This document shows, piece after piece, positions 16,431-22,386 of a stretch of 22,386 bases of DNA. The DNA is taken from assembly GCA_041862375.1 (NCBI GenBank), contig JBGVTE010000037.1:1-22386 (forward strand), in the 5' to 3' direction. Made by a program: the position numbers and the translations under genes. Every line of letters starts with the position of its first letter. Positions within the stretch are counted from its first letter, which is position 1. A model generated the notes under the pieces. The model did not search any database. It was not told the origin of the DNA and saw only the letters and a list, made by a program, of their open reading frames with translations. The stretch is from WVZL01 sp041862375. GTDB lineage: Bacteria > Acidobacteriota > Aminicenantia > Aminicenantales > Aminicenantaceae.

Positions 16431-17882
16431 ATGAGAAAAACAAAAAAAACATTAAAAAACACACAGGCTTTGGTTCTTTTACTTGCAGTCCTTTTGTGCG
16501 TTAATTCAGTTTTTGCTCAAAAGAGCCCTAAGGATAAGTTTATTTTTCCTCCTCTTAATCCGATTAAAATGCCCACGATAGAAAAAGTCGAGCTTGCAAA
16601 CGGTCTAAAGCTCTTTTTAGTGGAGGATCATGAGTATCCCACCATAGACATTCGGGCAATGGTTCACACGGGCTCTGTTTTTGAGCTGCCTTCAAAGATT
16701 GGATTAGCCTCCATTACCGGACAGGTACTCCGCACCGGCGGAACAACAACGATGACAGGGGACGAAATCGACAAAGAACTTGAGACCATGGCTGCAAGTA
16801 TTGAAACAAGTATAGGCAGGGTTTCAGGCATGATTACAGTTTCTATTCTGAAGGAGGATGTAGACAGAGTCCTGGAGATCCTTGCAGATATATTGATGAA
16901 CCCGGCATTTAGAGAGGATAAAATCAAGTTGGCCAAAGTCCTGGAGAATACAGCTATTTCCAGGCGAAATGACGATATAGGACAGATTGCATTCCGTGAG
17001 TTTGAAAAGTTAATCTACGGGAAAGATAGCCCCTATTCCAATCAGCCGGAGTACGCTACCGTTGATGCCATAACAAGGCAGGATATTGTTGATTTTTATA
17101 ATACCTTTTTCTATCCAGACAATACCATAGTTGCTGTCTGGGGAGATTTCAACAGCAAAGAAATGGAGTCTAAGATAAAAACACATCTGGGGAAATGGGA
17201 ACAAGCACAAGTCTCGATTCCACAGGCGGCCGAGGTTGCTTACGAATATAAATATACGGTCAACTTTATCAACAAGCCAGATGTAAACCAATCGCACATT
17301 CTTATCGGCCATATAGGAGGTTTGAGGAAAAATCCTGATTTCCCGGCTTTGAGTGTCATGAACAGGATTCTCTCTTTTGACAGAATGTTTAATAAAATCA
17401 GGACAGACGAAGGCCTTGCCTACAGTGTTTGGGGAAGCTACGGAGCTAATTACCAGGTTCCCGGAGTCTTCAGCTCCGGAGCTCAGACTAAATCCGAGTC
17501 TACTGTCTACGCCATAGAATTGATGCTTAAAGAAATGAAGCGGATTACTAAAGAAGAGGTTAGTGATGATGAGCTGGCGAAAGCTAAAGAGCAGGACCTT
17601 AATTCTTATGTCTTCAACTTTGACAGCCGGTCTAAGATTGTTAATCGTTTAATGACGTATGATTTCTTTGGTTACCCCATGAATTTTATGGAAAAAGTCA
17701 AGGAGGGAGTAGAAAAAGTAACCAAGGCAGATGTTCTACGTGTAGCAAAAAAGTACCTCCATCCGGATAAAGTCCAAATCTTAGTGGTTGGCAAAAAGGA
17801 AGATTTTGACAAACCCCTCTCTTCTCTTGGAACGGTGAATGTGATGGATATTTCAATTCCCCCGCCACCAAAGAAGGAGTAG
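16431..17882 (+). CDS. Exported M16 family protein, non-catalytic subunit
   Basis: The product is a 483-residue M16 homologue with a signal peptide (about 1-29, ending SVFAQ). It keeps the family fold but not the zinc site: aligned with its neighbour's HLLEH, residues 94-98 read SITGQ, so all three key residues are replaced. It retains the R...Y pair in RTDEGLAYS (Arg325, Tyr332), which in paired M16 enzymes lies in the inactive subunit and holds the substrate. This division of labour is known for mitochondrial processing peptidase and for some bacterial M16 heterodimers. AAGGAAGAG lies before ATG 16431 and the gene is 20 bases behind the catalytic subunit, so cotranscription and heterodimer formation are likely. 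Confidence 0.92.
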   Translation: MRKTKKTLKNTQALVLLLAVLLCVNSVFAQKSPKDKFIFPPLNPIKMPTIEKVELANGLKLFLVEDHEYPTIDIRAMVHTGSVFELPSKIGLASITGQVLRTGGTTTMTGDEIDKELETMAASIETSIGRVSGMITVSILKEDVDRVLEILADILMNPAFREDKIKLAKVLENTAISRRNDDIGQIAFREFEKLIYGKDSPYSNQPEYATVDAITRQDIVDFYNTFFYPDNTIVAVWGDFNSKEMESKIKTHLGKWEQAQVSIPQAAEVAYEYKYTVNFINKPDVNQSHILIGHIGGLRKNPDFPALSVMNRILSFDRMFNKIRTDEGLAYSVWGSYGANYQVPGVFSSGAQTKSESTVYAIELMLKEMKRITKEEVSDDELAKAKEQDLNSYVFNFDSRSKIVNRLMTYDFFGYPMNFMEKVKEGVEKVTKADVLRVAKKYLHPDKVQILVVGKKEDFDKPLSSLGTVNVMDISIPPPPKKE

Positions 17883-17928
17883 CTGAGTAAGATTACAAGG
17901 AGCAGTAAAAGCCAACAACCTATTTTTT

Positions 17929-18171
17929 CTATGAAAGATTTTGCTTTTTCGATCTGATGCAGTTCATCAACCAGACCAATACTCCTAGGCACAAGCTTAC
18001 AGAAAAAATCAAAAGAGAGATTACAGAAGCTCTTGACTCCATTTCCTTCCACGAACCCAGGGAACCCTCTGCCCAGAAGAAAACCCAGGCAAGCCAGAGG
18101 AACCATAGAATCCAGGTATACCATCGTCTCTTCCTGATTTTTACAGTAGAGTAGATTTTTTTATCTTCCAT
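17929..18171 (-). CDS. rdhB: Reductive dehalogenase membrane anchor (RdhB-like)
   Basis: The product is an 80-residue protein with two predicted membrane helices (about 17-37 and 49-70), a basic N-terminus and a basic tail. Known RdhB anchors are of this size and have a W-Y-x-W start to a helix followed by a loop with spaced acidic residues and then Ala before the next helix. Here those are RRWYTWILW and SWKEMESRAS. The start codon lies three bases after the stop of the rdhA-like fragment, and AAAGGA inside the end of that fragment is well placed as its ribosome site, matching the usual rdhA-rdhB order. It has no frameshift or internal stop. Because the upstream rdhA is truncated, it may be an untranslated relic. 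Small membrane proteins are weakly diagnostic on their own; the linkage carries much of the weight. Confidence 0.65.
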   Translation of the reverse strand: MEDKKIYSTVKIRKRRWYTWILWFLWLAWVFFWAEGSLGSWKEMESRASVISLLIFSVSLCLGVLVWLMNCIRSKKQNLS

Positions 18172-18174
18172 GAC

Positions 18175-18468
18175 TTATCCTTTCCACTGAGTTGTATCAA
18201 TTCCATATTCAGGGAGGTTTAGGTTCCACCATTTTGCTGCACTCTTCTGACTCCCATAGCCAAAGGCTTCATCCATCGATGTATAAAATCCATCAAGGAA
18301 TAGCATCTTTGCGCTGGAGGCTTTGACTATAGAGTGGATTATTGTCTTGTCTTTCTTCGACCAGGGGCAGACAGCAATACAAATACTGCATCCTGATGTA
18401 GATTCCTGCCAGTAAGCCAGACATTTCGGTGCGTCCTCAAACCAAGCCTGATGACCAGGATTATTCCA
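18175..18468 (-). pseudogene. rdhA: Reductive dehalogenase catalytic subunit, C-terminal remnant
   Basis: The minus strand encodes 97 residues without interruption up to a TAA at 18177-18175. They read as the C-terminal end of RdhA, the corrinoid and iron-sulfur enzyme that removes halogens from organohalides. Visible family features in order: WNNPGHQAWF, a Cys in PKCLAYW (16), the iron-sulfur motif GCSICIAVCPWSK (Cys 27, 30, 34), SIVKASSAKML, SMDEAFGYG, and WWNLNLPEYGIDTT at the end. Full RdhA proteins are several times longer. Upstream of Trp1 there is an in-frame TAG (18471-18469), and I see neither the first C-x2-C-x2-C-x3-CP motif nor the corrinoid-binding part in any frame. The gene is therefore truncated. 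An RdhB-like gene follows at once. RdhA-like respiratory or catabolic enzymes share this end, so the original substrate is unknown. Confidence 0.8.
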
Positions 18469-18747
18469 CTACTTGAGCTTTCCTTCCTGCGACCTTCTTT
18501 ATTGCATAATCCCTTGCTTGTTTATCATTTATCATTAGAACAATTTACATATCCTATTAATTATAAAAAGCAGGTGTTCGATCTTACTTTTATGCCTGAA
18601 ATGGAGATTATAGAAAGAGAATGGAGAAAGACTCTTTTTTAAAGACGATTAGATTCTAACTCACTTTTAAATTCGATATTAATAAGGTAAGATAGAAAAA
18701 ATGAAAATCAAAAGTAAAATAATATCTTAAGCGAGGAAAGAAAAAAT
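18469..18747. other. AT-rich intergenic stretch
   Basis: This part of the 975-base gap between the M16 pair and the MBL-fold gene has no convincing gene. A 63-codon plus-strand open frame (18451-18642) lacks a ribosome site and overlaps the rdhA remnant. On the minus strand a 24-codon frame (18461-18535) abuts the remnant in another frame. Base composition becomes very AT-rich around 18661-18720. No terminator, tRNA or clear promoter is seen. Confidence 0.5.
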
Positions 18748-18834
18748 ATGTTGGCCCAGCTATATATTGATTACTGTAGAAGACTTAAAGAAAATCGCCC
18801 GCCAGAAGATCGTGATGTTGTCTATTATTTTTAG
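18748..18834 (+). CDS. Possible 28-residue small protein
   Basis: A short open frame runs from ATG 18748 to TAG 18834 and has a good ribosome site, GAGGAAAG at 18733-18740, seven bases upstream. The product is polar and charged (LYIDYCRRLKENRPPEDRDV) with no signal or membrane segment. It ends 23 bases before the MBL-fold gene on the same strand, so it could be a leader peptide or small protein cotranscribed with that gene. I do not recognise a family. The evidence is position and ribosome site only. Confidence 0.35.
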   Translation: MLAQLYIDYCRRLKENRPPEDRDVVYYF

Positions 18835-18857
18835 GAAACATGGGAGGAAGGTGAAGA

Positions 18858-19676
18858 ATGGAGCTTACATTTTGGGGTGTGAGGGGAACGATTCCCGTTT
18901 CCGGTAGAGATATCAATAAATATGGAGGTCAAACTCCTTGTGCTTCATTAGTTTCCTCCAAGGGGGAGATTATAATCATTGATGCAGGGACAGGGATAAG
19001 AAAGCTGGGTACTACCTTGATAAGGGAAATAAATAATAGGCCTCTTCAAATCCATATTCTTCTAACACACTTCCATATTGACCATATCATGGGGTTTCCT
19101 TTTTTTGCACCTCTCTATTTTCCCGAGTCAATAATAACCTTCTACGCTCCTGTCAGCCCTGAAGACATTCAAATATATCTAAGCGGTTTGATGGCCGGAA
19201 GATACTTTCCATTGGAATTCCGAGATACTAAATCCAAAAAAAAATTTGTAAAAATTCCTGAGGAAAGCTTCACTATTGGAGGAGTTCAAGTTTCTAACTG
19301 TCCTCTCAGTCATCCTCAAGGTTCTGTCGCTTATAATTTCCAGGAAAATGAGATAAATGTGATTTTTGCCACTGATACTGAACATCCTGAACAAGGAATA
19401 GATGAAAGGCTCGCTTCTTTTGTCTCAGGGGCCTATTTTCTTATCTATGATGGAACTTTTACTCCTGAAGAGTACAAGTCCGGAAAACAAGGCTGGGGAC
19501 ACAGCACCTGGCTCGAGGGGACAAAGATAGCTAAAGAGACTAAGACAACGAAGCTTTTTATCTCTCATTTTAATCCGGATCATCCTGACAGCCAGATTGA
19601 TAAAATAATCTCTTTGGCCCAGAAAGAATTTCCACAAACAGAAGGAGCAAGAGAAGGATTGAAGGTTGTCTTTTAA
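18858..19676 (+). CDS. MBL-fold metallo-hydrolase (cyclic-phosphodiesterase-like)
   Basis: The product is a 272-residue cytoplasmic metallo-beta-lactamase-fold enzyme. It opens with WGVRGTIPVSG and YGGQTPCASL, a hallmark of the phosphodiesterase-like MBL group often found near or fused to signalling domains. Metal ligands are visible: HFHIDH at 71-76, His152 in PLSHPQGS, Asp173 in ATDTEH, Asp198 in IYDGT, and His237 in LFISHFNPDH. The GWGHSTW stretch at 212-218 is also typical. Expected chemistry is hydrolysis of a phosphodiester, possibly a cyclic nucleotide or related compound; the substrate is not determined by sequence. GGGAGGAAGG precedes ATG 18858. A 28-codon frame lies just upstream. 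It converges on the large membrane gene to its right. Confidence 0.88.
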   Translation: MELTFWGVRGTIPVSGRDINKYGGQTPCASLVSSKGEIIIIDAGTGIRKLGTTLIREINNRPLQIHILLTHFHIDHIMGFPFFAPLYFPESIITFYAPVSPEDIQIYLSGLMAGRYFPLEFRDTKSKKKFVKIPEESFTIGGVQVSNCPLSHPQGSVAYNFQENEINVIFATDTEHPEQGIDERLASFVSGAYFLIYDGTFTPEEYKSGKQGWGHSTWLEGTKIAKETKTTKLFISHFNPDHPDSQIDKIISLAQKEFPQTEGAREGLKVVF

Positions 19677-19798
19677 TTAGAGTACAATGATGCAGAAATT
19701 TGAGAAGACAGGTTCATTAGTAATCCATGCATGCAGTGTCTAATATGACAAGCTGACATGAAGCCAGAAACTAAAATATCAATTTTTATCCTACTTGT

Positions 19799-22336
19799 TT
19801 AATCAAAAGCAGCAGGGGATTTTAATTTTACTTTTCTCGTTTCGGCTACGAATGCACCTAATATGGCAACAATTGTAAATAGAAAGATTCGCCACAATGC
19901 TATCGGTACAATCCGACCTGCAAGCTGCAGAGATATGAACACTTCACTCCCTTCCTGTGCAAAAAAATTTGTTAGGAGTGTATTTGATACTGCATAGATA
20001 AGACCGATCAGGGCTCCGCACATTGCACCCATACTTATCCGCTTCAAGAGGACTGCCCCACCTGCCCAAGCAGTAACTGCTGCGGCTGCAAAAAAAGGAA
20101 CCCATAATGCCAGCCACCAGATTTCTCCTAATTTAGGGATGAGTCCGGAAAGCTTAAAGCAAGTTACATCAGTCAGTGCGAGCAGTAAAGCTCCTGCAAG
20201 CGCGCATAAGATAACATGCCAGTACCTCGGCTCCAAGCTAGTGCGGAGGTCTCTGCGTTGCCGGATGCGTCTTCGTATGTTCAAGGGAAAGTTGTAAAAA
20301 AGGTCAAAAACGTAATGTTCCAGGAGCGCTCCTCTTTCTCCAAAAACAGGCACAATATGCACAGCTCCTGTTGCCCAGTGTCCAGCCATGAAGCGGGCGA
20401 AATCTGGATACCGGTAAGCCATCTGGATTGGGAAGGCCAGATAGCCGATATATTTAACGAAACTTAAAAAGAAAGCGATGTTATAGTCCTTGAAGTTGCG
20501 TTCACGCAAGATAAGAATGGATACGTACAGCCCTCGGACGATCGAGCCGGGGGAAATAGGGGTCACCTGGAAAAGCGCTAGAATTAGTCCTGCGGCCACC
20601 ATTGCTTCTTCCCATGATAATTCGGGATGGAGCATGATGTAGATTAAAGCCACAGCGACCGAAACAATCTGTGTTACCGGAACTGTACAAACATGAACAG
20701 CAAGACTTTTCAAATACTTCTGAATGAATGGTTCCTTTATTTGGGAAATAATGTGATCTGCTTCTTCTCTATTCAGCATCCCGTTCTTTTGCCCCTGAGA
20801 TATTATCTCGCGAAGCCACTTCTCCCTAATTTCGACTTTAAAGTACAGTCGTATGGGCCTGGCAAAAACATTATCTAATGATTTCAGGAAGAAACGCCGA
20901 TCAGAGAAAAATAGGTGTATCTTTGCAGGAAAAATAGAGAGTGGCAAGTGTATAAAAAATCTTAATGGATGCTCACTCAGCTTCGCTGTTCGCTTCATAT
21001 CGATACGTCCTGCCCGGTGCCAGCGGATAAGAGTTTCAGCAATACGGGCTCGGACCGCACGCGAGAAATATTTCGAGCTCGTAAACATACGCCCATAGTG
21101 TCGACGATAATCTTCTCTTCCCCATAGCTTACGCAGAAAATTTCCTAAAAAGGGAATGAGTCCTAGAAAGTAAAGAACTAAGGTGAGGAATCTTCTCTTA
21201 AGCAGCCGCTTCGAGGCTTTCTCATCGATGATGTTGCGAATTTTCCAGCTCTCTATGCTGCTCTTCAAGATCGACGACCAAAGCTCAGTGCTGTAAATTA
21301 ATTTAAAGTGATGATGAGTTATATCCAGCAGGGAATTACGGTAAGACTTTTCGACCTGCTTAAGTTCCTCTACAGCCTCATGCATGCTGGCAAATATCTC
21401 AGAATTGGTATGGACAAAGCTCTTGAGCTTGTCCGTACTGCTGCGGTCGAATTGAACCAAGCTGCCTCGGGCAATCCCTTGAAGGATGAGTTTGAAATCG
21501 GCCGGGCACATCGGAAGAAAAGGAAGAAGAGCAAGACCAGCCTTAAAGTCTACTGCAACATGTCCTTTTGCAGGATCAGGATCGCTGGCGATCCGCTTGA
21601 GCACATTGGGTTGGCTTTTGCAAGTCCACCATTCGTATTGACGCGCTAACTCAAAAGCTCCCATCTCATGCATCAGTTGCACAAGGTGGGTCATAAAGGT
21701 CCGCTTTGCTCGGTACTCTGGAGAACCCAGTCCATCTCCAGGGCTTCCAACTTTCCATTTCAGTCTGGCATCCAAATTGTCATCAACTTCGAATCGCCAC
21801 ATCCGTCCATCAATCCACTCGCTTATTTCTCCGCAGCTTCCGAGTACAGGATCAACGAAGGTGGCCAAAATGTCGACAACTTTTTCCTCAGTGCCGAACT
21901 GCAATCCTGCACCACGCCTGATAAACTTCTGCCATAATGCTCCTGTACGTGCTGCTGCTGGATTGACTTGAGGAGAGAAAGCCCCTTGAAAGCTGATAGC
22001 ATAGATCATGTTGCGGAACCACTTTGAAAATCCATTTGGAGGGATGAAAATCTTCATAGCATAGGAATGGCCGGCAAAAAATCCTTCAAGCGGTCCCTCA
22101 GCTGTTTTTATGTCCAAGGCTTTTACCTTGTAGACCTGTCCGGCATAACCGCCGCCAACAAACCTTTCCACCTCTAACTTTATCCTTCCTCTTCTTGCCG
22201 GAACCAAGCCTTTGATTTCGTAGTTAAGCTCAGTGCCCGGATCATATCGCTGAATGCGGATGGGACGAAGGATTTTTTGATTTCGGAAGATTTCCTCTAA
22301 TTCGCGGCAGGTTTCAACCGAGTATTCAATTCCCAT
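19799..22336 (-). CDS. Kinase-like domain fused to a multi-pass membrane protein
   Basis: The product has 845 residues and is not a family I can name. The N-terminal half resembles a protein-kinase-like fold: a glycine-rich loop GGGYAGQV at 61-68, Lys95 in SYAMKIF, a catalytic-loop-like KSQPNVL at 240-246 (Asn244), and VDFKAG at 262-267 in place of DFG. The residue expected to be the catalytic Asp of an HRD motif aligns with Cys239, so it may be inactive or atypical. One hydrophobic segment lies near 383-401. The C-terminal part has about seven more: near 548-569, 577-592, 597-611, 617-640, 706-726, 738-764 and 768-792, with a last one at 808-831. VTPISPGSIVRGLY at 591-604 recalls the Pro/Gly-rich loops of flippase-like LPG-synthase membrane domains, but this is weak. 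ATG 22336 has AAAGG eight bases upstream. Base composition appears somewhat GC-richer than neighbouring genes. Confidence 0.7.
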   Translation of the reverse strand: MGIEYSVETCRELEEIFRNQKILRPIRIQRYDPGTELNYEIKGLVPARRGRIKLEVERFVGGGYAGQVYKVKALDIKTAEGPLEGFFAGHSYAMKIFIPPNGFSKWFRNMIYAISFQGAFSPQVNPAAARTGALWQKFIRRGAGLQFGTEEKVVDILATFVDPVLGSCGEISEWIDGRMWRFEVDDNLDARLKWKVGSPGDGLGSPEYRAKRTFMTHLVQLMHEMGAFELARQYEWWTCKSQPNVLKRIASDPDPAKGHVAVDFKAGLALLPFLPMCPADFKLILQGIARGSLVQFDRSSTDKLKSFVHTNSEIFASMHEAVEELKQVEKSYRNSLLDITHHHFKLIYSTELWSSILKSSIESWKIRNIIDEKASKRLLKRRFLTLVLYFLGLIPFLGNFLRKLWGREDYRRHYGRMFTSSKYFSRAVRARIAETLIRWHRAGRIDMKRTAKLSEHPLRFFIHLPLSIFPAKIHLFFSDRRFFLKSLDNVFARPIRLYFKVEIREKWLREIISQGQKNGMLNREEADHIISQIKEPFIQKYLKSLAVHVCTVPVTQIVSVAVALIYIMLHPELSWEEAMVAAGLILALFQVTPISPGSIVRGLYVSILILRERNFKDYNIAFFLSFVKYIGYLAFPIQMAYRYPDFARFMAGHWATGAVHIVPVFGERGALLEHYVFDLFYNFPLNIRRRIRQRRDLRTSLEPRYWHVILCALAGALLLALTDVTCFKLSGLIPKLGEIWWLALWVPFFAAAAVTAWAGGAVLLKRISMGAMCGALIGLIYAVSNTLLTNFFAQEGSEVFISLQLAGRIVPIALWRIFLFTIVAILGAFVAETRKVKLKSPAAFD

Positions 22337-22386
22337 TCATAAAGCCTTTATCAAGACCTAAGTCATAGATTACTCTTTGTCTCCTT

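Noticed and set aside
17672..18124. 150-codon minus-strand open frame overlapping the end of the M16 partner gene and the rdhB-like gene
   Set aside because: It runs antisense to conserved M16 sequence and in another frame through rdhB. The 80-codon rdhB frame has the ribosome site, the linkage and the family pattern.
18451..18642. 63-codon plus-strand open frame
   Set aside because: It has no ribosome site, overlaps the rdhA remnant on the other strand and has unremarkable composition.
1..22386. tRNA, rRNA genes or CRISPR arrays
   Set aside because: No cloverleaf-like or conserved rRNA sequence and no regularly spaced repeats were found in any gap.

Overview
The window is a moderately AT-rich bacterial chromosome segment in which genes lie on both strands. 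The set of exported peptidases (a glutamyl-endopeptidase-like S9D enzyme and an active/inactive M16 pair), an exported amidohydrolase lipoprotein, minor type IV pilins and a multi-PAS diguanylate cyclase suggests a Gram-negative-type, peptide-using heterotroph. It is compatible with Candidatus Aminicenantota or a related Acidobacteriota-like lineage. That assignment is inferred from gene content only and is of low confidence.

Layout. Positions 1-2173 (+) hold the end of a cluster of minor pilin genes: a PilW/PulJ-like C-terminus, a large PilX/GspK-like pseudopilin and a FimT/GspH-like pseudopilin with a TTG start. Positions 2186-3967 (-) encode a lipoprotein amidohydrolase that converges on the pilin cluster. 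The 500-base divergent gap at 3968-4483 contains paired hairpins, a near-perfect 13-bp inverted repeat typical of small non-autonomous elements, a poly-A/poly-T stem and a good sigma-70-type promoter. Positions 4484-7551 (+) encode the exported S9D peptidase and an exported GyrI-like effector-binding protein. Positions 7815-10580 (+) encode a soluble PAS-PAS-PAS-GAF-PAS-GGDEF protein. Positions 10744-14758 (+) form a promoter-accA-hisS-aspS housekeeping operon. Positions 14905-17882 (+) encode the M16 pair with its own promoter.

The 17883-18857 interval looks empty in a simple gene list, but its minus strand carries the most unusual content. At 18175-18468 there are 97 codons that read as the C-terminus of a reductive dehalogenase (RdhA), including a C-x2-C-x3-CP iron-sulfur motif and the conserved WNNPGH, DEAFGYG and LPEYGIDTT stretches. 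Three bases downstream is an intact 80-codon two-helix membrane protein that matches the RdhB anchor pattern. The front of rdhA, including the first iron-sulfur motif and the corrinoid-binding part, is absent, so this appears to be a decayed or truncated rdhAB locus.

The right end holds a metallo-beta-lactamase-fold phosphodiesterase-like gene (18858-19676, +). It converges on a large minus-strand gene (19799-22336) that encodes a kinase-like N-terminal domain fused to a multi-pass membrane region. I do not recognise that protein as a named family.

Gene cooperation is clearest in three places: the pilin cluster (pilus tip or initiation complex), the two M16 subunits (a likely heterodimer with one zinc site) and the rdhA/rdhB remnant (catalytic subunit and membrane anchor). 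The S9D, GyrI-like, M16 and amidohydrolase products are all predicted to be exported, which points to active periplasmic or outer-surface peptide metabolism.
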